In this document: positions 22,443 through 31,514 of the stretch, one piece after another
How positions within the stretch are numbered: the first letter of the stretch is position 1
Layout: each line of letters starts with the position of its first letter
Source of the DNA: Streptococcus sp. Marseille-Q6470
Lineage (GTDB): Bacteria > Bacillota > Bacilli > Lactobacillales > Streptococcaceae
Assembly (NCBI RefSeq): GCF_946902905.1
Contig: NZ_OX336385.1
Span: forward strand, 620,001-684,000
DNA: 64,000 nucleotides
Direction: 5' to 3'
Program-made: the position numbers and the translations under genes
The notes under the pieces: model-generated
Database searches by the model: none
What the model was told of the DNA's origin: nothing
Seen by the model: the letters and a program-made list of their open reading frames with translations, nothing else

Positions 22443-23762
22443 TTATAGGTCTTTAGGTAGGTTCATATAAAAGGCTAAGTGGTCTTCATAGCGTTCAAAT
22501 CGATAGTCAATTTCTTCGTTTTCCAATAAACTTTTAACTACGAATAGTCCCAAGCCAGCTCCCTTACTTTGTCGACTAGAAACCGTAAAGGATTGTTCAA
22601 ACTTATCTTGCTCCTCAGGTGTACAGGCGTTCTCAATGAAAACCCAGCCATCTTCTGTCCCAATTTTTAGATAGCCTCCTTGAACAGAGTGTTTCACAGC
22701 ATTACTGATAAGATTGGAAAGAATCAGCTTTAGTACCGAAGGATTTAGATAAGTTTGTTGGTCAGTCAGTTGATTCACAACTGAGATTTCCCTCTCTTTG
22801 GCTAATAAATCATAATCCTTTAAGAGAAAATCTGTCATTTCAAGAAGGTTGATTTCTTCCTTCTTATCTCGCAATTCTTGCACTGAAGAAAGGGATAAGA
22901 TTTGCTGAACGTGGTGACTCAAATCATCCACAATACCCAAAGAAACTCCCAGATAATGGTCACGATCTTTATAGCGTCCAATATTGGCTTTCATATTCTC
23001 CAGAAGAATCTTTAGACTAGCTAGAGGTGTTTTCAGTTCGTGGGAAGCTCCTCGTAAAAACTCAACCTTCATCTTTTCCAGCTGGAGAATGGCCTCGTTC
23101 TTCTCATGCAAATCTGCAATCACCGTCAAGAGATGCTGATAAAGGCTATTGATTTGTTCTTTAAGATCGCCAATTTCATCCTTAGAATCCACGCGCAACC
23201 TCACTTCTGCATCCAAATCCATCATCCGTCGAGTCACTCGTTTGATATCCAAAATAGGAGCAACAATGGTTCTAGCATAGATAAAGGCGATGAGGAGCGA
23301 AATGATGAAAGACGCTAATAAAGTATAAGGCAAAAATTGCAGACTGATGTCTTCTGCTTCTTTCTGCAAATCCATAGAAGCTAAAAACTGCAAGGTCATC
23401 GTCTGACCATCCTTAGTTTGAACTTCTCTTTCCTCAATAACCAAGGAGGCCGTTTGTCGTTGTTTATCAACGGGAAGATTATCATTGACTTCCAACTTAT
23501 CCTGAGTCATCTCTCCCTTAACAGCTCCCTTAATATCACTGCTTTTAGAATAAAGTTCAAGGACTTCCTGAATAGCTTGACTATCTTTGCCTTGGAGAGA
23601 CTGGGCAATTTCTGTAGCCTTTTGCCCTATGCTCTCCTGACGGTGACTGAGATAGGTCGGAGGAAAGAGGAAATAGATGGCCAAATGCAAACAAATGACC
23701 AAGGTAGAAAATACCGAGAAGGTATAGATAAAAATTTTTTTAAATAAACCTGAACGTCTCAT
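22443..23762 (-). CDS. vncS: sensor histidine kinase VncS
   Basis: A 439-residue membrane kinase with TM1 at about residues 9-31, an extracellular sensor of about 110 residues and TM2 at about 141-163. HAMP and HisKA follow (phospho-accepting His in GASHELKTPLASL near residue 240), then HATPase (NLISNAVKH, GAGLGLFVVKSLL). It is the partner of VncR and is coupled to it by an ATGA overlap. In S. pneumoniae this locus was linked to vancomycin tolerance through Vex/Pep27, a link that later work disputes. It is last in the vex-vnc cluster. Confidence 0.9.
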   Translation of the reverse strand: MRRSGLFKKIFIYTFSVFSTLVICLHLAIYFLFPPTYLSHRQESIGQKATEIAQSLQGKDSQAIQEVLELYSKSSDIKGAVKGEMTQDKLEVNDNLPVDKQRQTASLVIEEREVQTKDGQTMTLQFLASMDLQKEAEDISLQFLPYTLLASFIISLLIAFIYARTIVAPILDIKRVTRRMMDLDAEVRLRVDSKDEIGDLKEQINSLYQHLLTVIADLHEKNEAILQLEKMKVEFLRGASHELKTPLASLKILLENMKANIGRYKDRDHYLGVSLGIVDDLSHHVQQILSLSSVQELRDKKEEINLLEMTDFLLKDYDLLAKEREISVVNQLTDQQTYLNPSVLKLILSNLISNAVKHSVQGGYLKIGTEDGWVFIENACTPEEQDKFEQSFTVSSRQSKGAGLGLFVVKSLLENEEIDYRFERYEDHLAFYMNLPKDL

Positions 23763-24415
23763 TTTCTCTCCAATTTATAACCAACATTGCGCACGGTAAG
23801 AATACAGTCTAAATCCAATTTTTTCCGTAGTTCCTTGATATAGACATCAATCACTCTGTCAAAAGGAACCTCATCTGTCATCTTCCATACAGCATCGATA
23901 ATCTGCGACCGTGTTAAGGCTCGACCTTCATTTTTAACCAGATAGTCTAAAATTTCCAGTTCTTTTGCATTCACTGCAACTTCTTGACCAGCTACTTTAG
24001 CGCTATAACTGTCAAAGTCTACCTGAGTATCCCCATAGGTAAATATACGACCAGTATCATAATAACGTTTGAAAATAGCATCCACTCGTACTTTTAACAA
24101 AGATAGAGAAAAAGGCTTTTCCAAATAACCATCTGCTAATGCAGCAAAGGCACTCATCTTATACTCCTCATCCTGAAAGGCTGTCAACATCAAGACCGGA
24201 ACTTGGCTACTTTTTCGAATTTCTGACAAAACCTCTAAACCATTGAGTTTCGGCATTTGAATATCTAAGAGAACCAAGGCAACTTGGTGATTGGAAAATT
24301 GTTCTAAGGCCTCAAGGCCATCTGCTGCCTGAATGGTTTCATAGCCACAATCCGTCAAATAGTCACTAATTCCCTCGCGGATCATGTCTTCATCTTCTAC
24401 AATTAGAATTTTCAT
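23759..24415 (-). CDS. vncR: response regulator VncR
   Basis: A 218-residue OmpR/PhoB-type regulator. The receiver domain has acidic pocket EDED and phospho-acceptor Asp in VLLDIQMPK near residue 52, with Lys in EKPFSLSLL. The winged-helix DNA-binding domain spans about residues 125-217 (NAKELEILDYLVKNEG, DVYIKELRKKL). It is controlled by VncS and probably acts on the adjacent vex genes. It is separated from vex3 by a strong terminator. Confidence 0.92.
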   Translation of the reverse strand: MKILIVEDEDMIREGISDYLTDCGYETIQAADGLEALEQFSNHQVALVLLDIQMPKLNGLEVLSEIRKSSQVPVLMLTAFQDEEYKMSAFAALADGYLEKPFSLSLLKVRVDAIFKRYYDTGRIFTYGDTQVDFDSYSAKVAGQEVAVNAKELEILDYLVKNEGRALTRSQIIDAVWKMTDEVPFDRVIDVYIKELRKKLDLDCILTVRNVGYKLERK

Positions 24416-24436
24416 ATAAATCCTTTTCTATCAAAA

Positions 24437-24480
24437 ATGCTACCTATATTATATCTCATTTGAATGAGAATAGGTAGCAT
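24437..24480 (-). terminator. large terminator between vex3 and vncR
   Basis: ATGCTACCTAT pairs perfectly with ATAGGTAGCAT, with an inner CTCA/TGAG pairing, followed by TTTTTGAT on the minus strand. It separates the exporter genes from the two-component genes. Confidence 0.85.
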
Positions 24481-24485
24481 GTTTT

Positions 24486-25865
24486 TTATTCACTATCCAA
24501 CAAGAGTTCTTTTGGTTGTTTAAAGAGGAGATTGCTTGAAGCAAGTGCCATAACTAATACTACAAGAACTAAGCCAAGTACAAAGATGATAGCAAAGTCA
24601 GAAGGTTGAATGGAAATATCCAAACTTGAAAGAGTCTTACTAAAGCCGTCAACTTCTGCACCACCACCAAGATTAGAGGCTTGGGCTGCCTTACTAGCCT
24701 GCTTAGCCACATCTGATGTGACATTTGCAAGAACTGTATTTCCAATAGCACGAGCTGTATAGTTGGCTAGGAAGTAGGCTGAAATGAGAGCTGGAATAGC
24801 AATCATAACTGCTTCTGTGATAAATTGTCCTAGAATACTTGCTTGTTTTAGACCAATTGAAAGGAGAATGCCAACCTCTTTACGACGGGCATTAATCCAT
24901 AGCGTGAGTAAGAGAGCAAGCAGGAGAACCGAGAAGCTCAAGCTACCCCAGAAGAGGAGATTAGCCATCTTGTACATGCCTGAGATAGATTGTTCAAGAG
25001 CAGGATAGTTTGATGAACTCTTGATTAAGCTATACATCTTCCAGTTGATACCGTTGATGGATCCTATTTCTTGCATGACCGTATCGAGGTTCTTATCCCC
25101 AGCTACAAAGAAGGTAGCATCTCCATAGATAGCTGTATCTTCTGTATATCCATAGAGTTGGGCAGCTGTGTGAATATCTGTGATTGCTGTATTTTCATAT
25201 AGTTCCTGTGAATAGGTCACAGCAGATTTGTTATGTCCATCAAAAAGTCCTTTGATAGTGACTTCTACTGTTTCTTTGGCTCCTTTTTCATTATCCGCAT
25301 CGTAGATATTGGAGTTAAGTTTGACCTTGTCTCCTACCTTCCATCCATGCTTTTCTGCCAAATCTTTATGCATGAGAATTTGGTACTTGTCGTCATTTTT
25401 TAAATGCTCACCTTCAACCAGTTTATAAGAGCCTGATACAAACTTGTCTTCTTTAGAAGAGTCATTGACACCTGTTATCATCAAGCTACTTCCAAAACGT
25501 TGAGCTCGATCTGGCGTTAGATTTTTCTTGGTTTCAGGTGTCTCAATCAATTCGTAGCCTGTTAAATCACCGATAGCATTGATACGTTTGATGTAAGATT
25601 CGATGGCCTTATTTTCAGTAATTTTTTTAATATCTTCACCCTTGATATTCCCTGCACCACGTGGAGTTCCTTGGTTGACCCTGCGGTTGATTTGCATGGA
25701 GAAACTATTGGTGATATTCTTAAAGGTTTCTTGAGAAGCCTTGGCTGTCGCACCCTTGATAGACAAGCCGACCAAACTCAAACTAGCCATCAAGAGAATG
25801 ATGAGAAAGATCACAAGCGACTTAAAGAATTTTCTTGTGACATAGGCAAATGCGTTGTGTAACAT
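24486..25865 (-). CDS. vex3: ABC transporter permease Vex3
   Basis: A 459-residue MacB/FtsX-type permease: one N-terminal helix (about residues 15-36), a large extracellular domain, and three C-terminal helices (about 300-325, 345-370, 425-445). It joins Vex1 and Vex2 in one exporter. The substrate in pneumococcus was proposed to be the Pep27 peptide, but no pep27 is found here, so the natural substrate is open. Confidence 0.9.
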   Translation of the reverse strand: MLHNAFAYVTRKFFKSLVIFLIILLMASLSLVGLSIKGATAKASQETFKNITNSFSMQINRRVNQGTPRGAGNIKGEDIKKITENKAIESYIKRINAIGDLTGYELIETPETKKNLTPDRAQRFGSSLMITGVNDSSKEDKFVSGSYKLVEGEHLKNDDKYQILMHKDLAEKHGWKVGDKVKLNSNIYDADNEKGAKETVEVTIKGLFDGHNKSAVTYSQELYENTAITDIHTAAQLYGYTEDTAIYGDATFFVAGDKNLDTVMQEIGSINGINWKMYSLIKSSSNYPALEQSISGMYKMANLLFWGSLSFSVLLLALLLTLWINARRKEVGILLSIGLKQASILGQFITEAVMIAIPALISAYFLANYTARAIGNTVLANVTSDVAKQASKAAQASNLGGGAEVDGFSKTLSSLDISIQPSDFAIIFVLGLVLVVLVMALASSNLLFKQPKELLLDSE

Positions 25866-25910
25866 AAGATTCCTTTCTAGATTTACTTCACTTATATATA
25901 TTTAAAAGAT

Positions 25911-26558
25911 TTAGTTACTTTTTTTTCTTGTTTCAGTCAGCTTTTTATCCTTCAATTCCAGTGTAATATCTGACGCCTGTGCTACTTCCTTACTGTGGGT
26001 CACAACGATCACACACTTGCCTGTTTTCTCAGCAAGAGATTTGAGGAGTTCGATGATATCCCCAGCTGTCTTAGGATCTAGGTTTCCGGTTGGTTCATCC
26101 GCTAAAATCACTGGTGCTTCAGATACAAGGCTACGAGCAATGGCAACACGTTGTTGCTGCCCACCTGATAATTGGAGAACATTCCGCTTGATTTGACTGT
26201 CATCTAAACCAAGTTCAAGAAGCGTATCCTTGCTAGCCTTCTTATTAACCAAGCGGATATTTTCTAATGGAGAAAGATAATCAATCAAGTTATAGTTTTG
26301 GAAAACTAGCGAGATATGGTGCATACGGTGATAAGAATAACCTTGTTCACGAATGTCCTTACCCTCAAACTTAATTGCACCTTCTACTGGGCTATCAAGT
26401 CCTGCTAATAGTGATAAGAGGGTAGATTTCCCAGCTCCTGATTCTCCGATAATACTATAAAACTTACCAGGTTCAAAATCGTAATTGATTTTATATAATA
26501 CTGCTTCTGCAGTGTTCTTGTAACGATAAGTAAGATCTTGTAATTGTAGTAAAGTCAT
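25911..26558 (-). CDS. vex2: ABC transporter ATPase Vex2
   Basis: A 215-residue LolD/MacB-type ATPase: Walker [10 protein letters not shown], signature [16 protein letters not shown], Walker [14 protein letters not shown] loop VVTHS. Start [11 protein letters not shown] at 26558 follows AAGGAG; the longer frame overlaps vex1 and lacks a site. It energises the Vex1-Vex3 permease pair. Confidence 0.92.
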   Translation of the reverse strand: MTLLQLQDLTYRYKNTAEAVLYKINYDFEPGKFYSIIGESGAGKSTLLSLLAGLDSPVEGAIKFEGKDIREQGYSYHRMHHISLVFQNYNLIDYLSPLENIRLVNKKASKDTLLELGLDDSQIKRNVLQLSGGQQQRVAIARSLVSEAPVILADEPTGNLDPKTAGDIIELLKSLAEKTGKCVIVVTHSKEVAQASDITLELKDKKLTETRKKSN

Positions 26559-26571
26559 GATTTCTCCTTCA

Positions 26572-27849
26572 TTAACTAATAGATGATAAAATTTCTTTCG
26601 GTGATTTTCTAAATAAAAATAGGAAACAAAGTGCAACTGACAAGCAACTAATTATAAGTAGGAAAATATAAGATTCACCAAATGAAAGAAGACTTGTTGT
26701 AAGATTCGTTGCCTTTTCCAGAGTATCTTGTAGTGCAGCTTGGTCACCGCTTGCTAGTACAGTCTTCAAGAGATAGGAAGTAATGGCATTTCCAGCTACA
26801 AATGCAGGCAGAATAGATGCCAATGAAACTATGATGACTTCCAGGCAGAATTGGCTAAAGATTTCTCTTTTTCCCTTCCCTAGTGCCAATAAAATACCAA
26901 CCTCGTAGACTCGCTCTCGTAACCAAAGTGACAAGACCAAGATCAGCGCTCCTACACCAGCAATCATAATGCCATAGAGGAAAATTTGTAGGAAGGTTTG
27001 GAAGGTCGAAACTGAATCCTTGATTTGTTCAAAGGCCTTATTTTCCTTTTCCACTTGAAAGCCTTGATTTTCAAGAGATAACTTTTCAACCTCTTGAATG
27101 ATGTCATCCATATCTTTGGGATTTTCTAGATAGAAACGAGCGACAGTAACTTGTGCTTCTTTAGTTCCAAGAAGAGTTTGGCTACTTTCGAAGTCTGTAT
27201 AGACCGTGTTTTCACTAAAATCTGAGCTAAGACCAGTGAATTTTTCTTGCTTCTTACCTGAGAAAATACCTACGATTTCATAGTCTAGCCTTTGTCCACT
27301 ATTTCCTTTTACTTGACCAGGATTTAAGCTAATCTTATCTCCTATCTTTAGATTGTTTTTATTTGCTAAATCTTCATGGATTAAGATTTTTTTGCTATCT
27401 CCTTTTTCTAAATGCCTTCCTTCTTTAAGGGTAAAGGCAGAACTTGTAAAAGAAACGTCCTTGGAAGAATCTTTCAAAGCAATTAAACTGATAAGATTTT
27501 TTTCAGCTTCTGTCAGATCATCCCTTTGGATACTTTGTTCTCCAGTAACTACTTCGTTGTCAGTCAACTTAGCTATTGTTTCTAGCTCTGGGAAAATCTC
27601 CTCAAGTCCCTTTATTTTTTTAAGGTCATCTAGTTGAGACAGCTGAAAGGTTTGATCCGGCTCCATTCTTTTAATAAAAAAAGATGTATTCAAGGAGCGG
27701 TAGAGATTATTCTCTACTGTTTTGTTGGACTTCATAAGCGTCAAACAAGCCGATATTCCAGCCAATAAGACAAATAGAATCAGGAATAATATGAGACTTC
27801 TCAGTCGTTTTCTGCTGACGTAAGCCCAAGCTCTTTGAGTGGGATTCAT
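26572..27849 (-). CDS. vex1: ABC transporter permease Vex1
   Basis: A 425-residue FtsX-type permease and paralogue of Vex3. Start MNPTQRAWAYVSRKR at 27849 follows GGAGG; an in-frame ATG nine codons upstream lacks a ribosome site. It has the same N-terminal helix, long extracellular domain and three C-terminal helices as Vex3. It opens the vex operon; a TATAAT-like element lies about 30 nt upstream. In S. pneumoniae pep27 precedes this gene; here a dispersed repeat and tRNA-Leu do. Confidence 0.9.
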   Translation of the reverse strand: MNPTQRAWAYVSRKRLRSLILFLILFVLLAGISACLTLMKSNKTVENNLYRSLNTSFFIKRMEPDQTFQLSQLDDLKKIKGLEEIFPELETIAKLTDNEVVTGEQSIQRDDLTEAEKNLISLIALKDSSKDVSFTSSAFTLKEGRHLEKGDSKKILIHEDLANKNNLKIGDKISLNPGQVKGNSGQRLDYEIVGIFSGKKQEKFTGLSSDFSENTVYTDFESSQTLLGTKEAQVTVARFYLENPKDMDDIIQEVEKLSLENQGFQVEKENKAFEQIKDSVSTFQTFLQIFLYGIMIAGVGALILVLSLWLRERVYEVGILLALGKGKREIFSQFCLEVIIVSLASILPAFVAGNAITSYLLKTVLASGDQAALQDTLEKATNLTTSLLSFGESYIFLLIISCLSVALCFLFLFRKSPKEILSSIS

Positions 27850-27913
27850 ATAGCACCTCCATATTTGTAAAACCATTATAATATTCAAATATGAAATGTT
27901 TATGAAATCACAA

Positions 27914-28100
27914 AAAAAAGAGAGTGGGACAGAAATCGGTCATTCGTTAGAATTCGATTTCGTCGTCCCACCTCCGCACAGTTGAGTAGGGCTGTAAAAG
28001 CTGATGAAATCAGCGGAGTAGAGCCCACTCAACCACTGCGTCTTGCTCGACAATCCAAAAACAATTGAGAGGCTAGGACTTTTGTCCCAGCCTCTTTTTT
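27914..28100. repeat. dispersed mitis-group intergenic repeat, copy A
   Basis: Starts with GTGGGACAGAAATCG and an inverse CGATTTCGTCGTCCCAC (long hairpin), continues with a second dyad around AGCTGATGAAATCAGC, and ends in GAGGCTaGGAC-tttt-GTCCcAGCCTC plus a T run that can act as a terminator. Its first 80 nt match copies B and C in the opposite orientation. It may correspond to the RUP-type repeats of pneumococcus; the name is not certain. Confidence 0.65.
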
Positions 28101-28112
28101 ATAAAAAAAATA

Positions 28113-28135
28113 AAGAGCTAGCTAAGCTAGCTCTT
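28113..28135 (-). terminator. terminator of tRNA-Leu
   Basis: An 11-bp perfect inverted repeat (AAGAGCTAGCT / AGCTAGCTCTT, 1-nt centre), followed on the minus strand by a T-rich run. It lies 6 nt past the tRNA 3' end. Confidence 0.8.
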
Positions 28136-28141
28136 CTGCTA

Positions 28142-28227
28142 TGCGGAGAGAGGGACTTGAACCCTCACGACCTAAAGCGGTCACAGGATCCTTAGTCCTG
28201 CGCGTCTGCCAATTCCGCCATCCCCGC
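28142..28227 (-). tRNA. tRNA-Leu (anticodon AAG)
   Basis: An 86-nt class II tRNA with a long variable arm. Acceptor GCGGGGA pairs with TCTCCGC; the anticodon stem CAGGA/TCCTG encloses CTAAGGA, giving anticodon AAG; the T arm is GGGTTCAAGTCCC. CCA is not encoded. Confidence 0.93.
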
Positions 28228-28242
28228 GTCGATTACTTTACT

Positions 28243-28272
28243 AGTATATCAACTTTGAAAAAAATTGTCAAG
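28243..28272 (-). promoter_or_regulatory. promoter of tRNA-Leu
   Basis: TTGACA (28272-28267), an 18-nt spacer and TATACT (28248-28243), just upstream of the tRNA. Confidence 0.75.
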
Positions 28273-28304
28273 ACTTTTTTCAGATTTTTTCATCTTGAAA
28301 TGTA

Positions 28305-28880
28305 TTATTCTGTAATTTCAAGCAAATTTTCATCAACCAATTTCGCACCAAGTGTATTCTTAAAATGTCCAAGTGCAAAGGCATGATTCTCAGGCCAAAT
28401 GGATGCTACTGCCGGTTTCACAACTTCTATCTGATAACCAAGATTATAAGCATCAATGGCTGTATGCAAGACACAAATATCTGTAAGAACTCCCGTCAAA
28501 ATGACAGTATCCACTTTACGCTCTCTGAGACGGATATCCAAATCTGTCCCAGAAAATGCTGAATAGTGACGCTTGTCCATCCAGAAAACACGACTATCAT
28601 CAGCATGTTCCTGATAGAAGTCGGCTAACTTGCCATACAAATTTCGTCCACTAGTCCCAATAATGTTATGTGGCGGGAAGAGTTTACTTTCAGGATGAAA
28701 AACATCATTTTCTTCATGGGCATCAATTGTAAAAAAGATATAATCTCCACGTTCAAAAGCCTTTTGGGTCACCGCATATATATCATCAGATATTGCTTGA
28801 GCTGGAGCACCCGCAGTCAGTTTCCCATGATCCGCTACAAAATCTTCTGTATAATCAATAGAAATTAGTGCCTTAGCCAT
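28305..28880 (-). CDS. pncA: nicotinamidase / isochorismatase family hydrolase
   Basis: A 191-residue cysteine hydrolase. The catalytic Asp is in ISIDYTEDF near residue 10, and metal-binding residues are in FTIDAHEENDVF (PncA-type DxH). The nucleophile Cys is in GVLTDICVLHTA near residue 136. It converts nicotinamide to nicotinate for NAD salvage, matching the nicotinate phosphoribosyltransferase and NadE genes elsewhere in the window. It starts one nt after the codY stop and is cotranscribed with it, as in pneumococcus. Confidence 0.85.
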   Translation of the reverse strand: MAKALISIDYTEDFVADHGKLTAGAPAQAISDDIYAVTQKAFERGDYIFFTIDAHEENDVFHPESKLFPPHNIIGTSGRNLYGKLADFYQEHADDSRVFWMDKRHYSAFSGTDLDIRLRERKVDTVILTGVLTDICVLHTAIDAYNLGYQIEVVKPAVASIWPENHAFALGHFKNTLGAKLVDENLLEITE

Positions 28881-29668
28881 TAATAGTTCCTCTTTTTCAC
28901 TTCTTCAAAAATATCTGGGATTAGAACTTTGAGATAAGTTCCTTTCATACCAAGAGAACGACTTTCAATAATCCCTGCAGATTCAAGTTTACGAAGGGCA
29001 TTCACAATTACAGAGCGAGTGATACCAATACGGTCTGCAATGACTGAAGCTGTTAATTGACCTTCATTACCATTTAATTCAGCTAAAATAGCCGATACTG
29101 CTCTAAGTTCAGAGTACGAAAGGGTATTAACCGCCATAGTTACAGCCGTACGACGACGAATATTTTTCTCATCTTCCTCACGTTGGAAGTTCAAGAGTTG
29201 AATTCCTACTACTGTGCTGGCAATTTCAACAAGAATTAAATCTTCATCTTCAAACTTTTTATCATTACGCCATATAATCAATGAACCCAAGCGAATCCCT
29301 GAGACATGGATTGGAGCAATTGTTGTCAAACCATCTGGGAAATCAGAACGACTCTCAGTTGGGAAAATTGTCAAATCATGCTCTACTGGAAGATTGGCCT
29401 CCGTATCGTAGATCATGTTCGCACCTTGCACATAATCTTCTGGGAAAGTCTTTGATTGGAAGAATTGCTCAACTCGGTCATTATTAGTTTTGTAGCGCAT
29501 AAAGTAGCCCAACAAACGACCCTTGCTATTCACAATACAAGCGTTACAGTCAATAATATCTGCTAATTGACGTGTAATGGCATTATAAGGAAGCTCATCT
29601 TGTAATTGCTCCTCCGAACGCTTTAACATTGATGTGATTTTTCTTGTTTTTTCTAATAAATGTGCCAT
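28880..29668 (-). CDS. codY: GTP/branched-chain amino acid-sensing repressor CodY
   Basis: The global nutritional repressor of low-GC Gram-positives. It has 262 residues: an N-terminal GAF domain that binds branched-chain amino acids (about residues 1-155) and a C-terminal winged helix ([21 protein letters not shown] near residues 204-224). Length and sequence are standard. GAGG precedes the ATG. A near-consensus CodY box lies in its own promoter, so it should be autoregulated. Confidence 0.97.
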   Translation of the reverse strand: MAHLLEKTRKITSMLKRSEEQLQDELPYNAITRQLADIIDCNACIVNSKGRLLGYFMRYKTNNDRVEQFFQSKTFPEDYVQGANMIYDTEANLPVEHDLTIFPTESRSDFPDGLTTIAPIHVSGIRLGSLIIWRNDKKFEDEDLILVEIASTVVGIQLLNFQREEDEKNIRRRTAVTMAVNTLSYSELRAVSAILAELNGNEGQLTASVIADRIGITRSVIVNALRKLESAGIIESRSLGMKGTYLKVLIPDIFEEVKKRNY

Positions 29669-29694
29669 TTTTTACCTCGCATATAATCGCTTTC

Positions 29695-29739
29695 ATTATA
29701 TCATAAAATTCTGACTACTTCAACAATTATCTGAAAATT
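29695..29739 (-). promoter_or_regulatory. codY promoter with CodY box
   Basis: TTGAAG (29723-29718), a 17-nt spacer and TATAAT (29700-29695). Directly upstream of the -35, 29725-29739 reads AATTATCTGAAAATT, which matches the CodY box AATTTTCWGAAAATT at 14 of 15 positions. Confidence 0.8.
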
Positions 29740-29800
29740 GTTTATTGAATTGCAATTCAAGTGTATTCGAAAATTTTTCCTATTTTTTATAATTTTCTTA

Positions 29801-29938
29801 TTGACAGCTTTCTGATTTTTTGATAGAATAATATTACAAGATAACAAATTTATAAATTTAAATTCTCGTATGAATCTTTATATGACTCTCGGTCTCCTTA
29901 TATATAAAAGCGATCCACCTCAGTGAACCGCTTTTTTT
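29801..29938 (+). ncRNA. candidate small RNA between codY and cshA
   Basis: On the plus strand, opposite to both neighbouring genes: TTGACA (29801-29806), a 17-nt spacer and TAGAAT (29824-29829). A terminator AAAGCG..CGCTTTTTTT follows at 29907-29938. The predicted RNA starts near 29836 and is about 100 nt, with no reading frame. It contains a CTCTCGGTCTCCTTA stretch whose TCTCCTT could pair with ribosome binding sites. The hairpin also serves as terminator for cshA on the other strand. Confidence 0.55.
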
Positions 29939-29939
29939 G

Positions 29940-31514
29940 TTATTTATCTCCTTTGTTACGAATCACAAAGCCTGTTTTCTTCTCGCTTGAAGTATTGCGT
30001 GGTTTTTTATTGTCCTTACGGTAACGCTTCTCTTTATCAAAGCGGTCGTTTTTCCGACTGCCCTTTTTGAAATCATCACGACGACCATTGCCACGACGAT
30101 CACGATCTCGGCGATCATCCCCACGACGGCCACCACGACCAGACTTGCCTTTTCCGCCAAATCCACCACCGGATGGTTTAAATGGCAATGGTTTCTCGCG
30201 CGCAATTTCAACTTCTGGAAGACTATCTGGATCCTGTACTGTTAAGCTAAGGATGTACATAGCCAGTTCTTCTGGGCTGAATTCTGCAGCAAGTTTACGA
30301 GCGTCTTTTGCGAATTTCTCGAAGTTTCCACGAATGGCTTCATCAGCAAAATCACGTTCAATTTTCTTCAGTGCAACTTGTTTCTTAGCTTGGAAGGCTT
30401 CTTCTGCACTTGCAGGTTTGAGACCTTTCATGCGTTTCTTAGTCAAGTTCTCGATGATTTGGAGATAGCCCATCTCATTTGGTGCTACGAAAGTAATGGA
30501 CTGACCTGACTTACCTGCACGCCCTGTACGACCGATACGATGAACATAACTCTCAGGGTCTTGAGGAATATCATAGTTGTAGACATGGGTCACACCTGAG
30601 ATATCCAAACCACGAGCAGCAACGTCTGTTGCAACGAGGACATCGAGGTTGCCATTTTTAAAATCACGAAGGACACGAAGGCGTTTGTTTTGGTCCAAAT
30701 CTCCATGAATCCCTTCTGCTCGGAAACCACGGATTTTAAGACCACGAGTCAACTCATCCACACGACGTTTGGTACGACCAAATACAATTGCAAGTTCTGG
30801 CTGCTCCACATCCATGAGTCGAGTCATGGTATCAAATTTTTCTTGTTCCTTAACACGGATATAGTACTGATCAACTAGTTCTGTTGTTAACTCTTTGGCA
30901 GCAATCTTGACGTGCTCAGGATTTTTCATGAACTGAACACCGATGCGTTTGATGGCTTCAGGCATGGTTGCTGAAAAGAGCAAGGTTTGACGATTTTCTG
31001 GGACACGGGAGATTATGGCTTCAATATCTTCAAGGAAGCCCATGTTGAGCATTTCGTCCGCTTCATCAAGGATAAGAGTTTCAATATCTTGCAATTTCAA
31101 GGCCTTGCGTTTGATCAAGTCAAGGAGACGACCTGGTGTTCCTACTACGATATGAGCCCCTGATTTAAGAGCCTTGATTTGTTTTTCAATACTTGAACCA
31201 CCGTATACTGAACGGACTTTCACACCCTTACTACGACCAAAGCGGAAAAGTTCTTCTTGACTTTGAACAGCCAATTCACGAGTTGGTGCAATGACCAAAG
31301 CTTGGATAGTTGCTTCTTCTGTACGAATTTTTTCAAGGGTTGGCAAGCCGAAAGCTGCAGTTTTCCCTGTACCAGTTTGAGCTTGTCCGATCACATCTTT
31401 CCCTTCAAGAGCTAAAGGAATGGTTTGCTCTTGGATGGGACTTGCTTCTACAAATCCTGCTTTATCAACTTCTGCCAACAAATCGGCAGAAAGATTAAAT
31501 TCATTAAATTTCAC
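29940..31514 (-). CDS. cshA: DEAD-box RNA helicase CshA
   Basis: A 524-residue helicase with the Q motif near residue 10, AQTGTGKT (motif I), PTRELA, TPGRLL, DEAD in LILDEADEML, SAT, and HRIGRTGRAG (motif VI). The C-terminus is rich in Arg, Gly and Lys and binds RNA. CshA works in mRNA decay with the degradosome and in ribosome assembly, especially in the cold. It starts with GTG at 31514; the ribosome site is weak. It has a structured leader of about 150 nt, which suggests post-transcriptional control. Confidence 0.93.
   Translation of the reverse strand: MKFNEFNLSADLLAEVDKAGFVEASPIQEQTIPLALEGKDVIGQAQTGTGKTAAFGLPTLEKIRTEEATIQALVIAPTRELAVQSQEELFRFGRSKGVKVRSVYGGSSIEKQIKALKSGAHIVVGTPGRLLDLIKRKALKLQDIETLILDEADEMLNMGFLEDIEAIISRVPENRQTLLFSATMPEAIKRIGVQFMKNPEHVKIAAKELTTELVDQYYIRVKEQEKFDTMTRLMDVEQPELAIVFGRTKRRVDELTRGLKIRGFRAEGIHGDLDQNKRLRVLRDFKNGNLDVLVATDVAARGLDISGVTHVYNYDIPQDPESYVHRIGRTGRAGKSGQSITFVAPNEMGYLQIIENLTKKRMKGLKPASAEEAFQAKKQVALKKIERDFADEAIRGNFEKFAKDARKLAAEFSPEELAMYILSLTVQDPDSLPEVEIAREKPLPFKPSGGGFGGKGKSGRGGRRGDDRRDRDRRGNGRRDDFKKGSRKNDRFDKEKRYRKDNKKPRNTSSEKKTGFVIRNKGDK

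Noticed and set aside
29963..30468. Arg/Pro-rich frames opposite the cshA C-terminus
   Set aside because: They are complements of the Arg/Gly-rich helicase tail without independent start signals.
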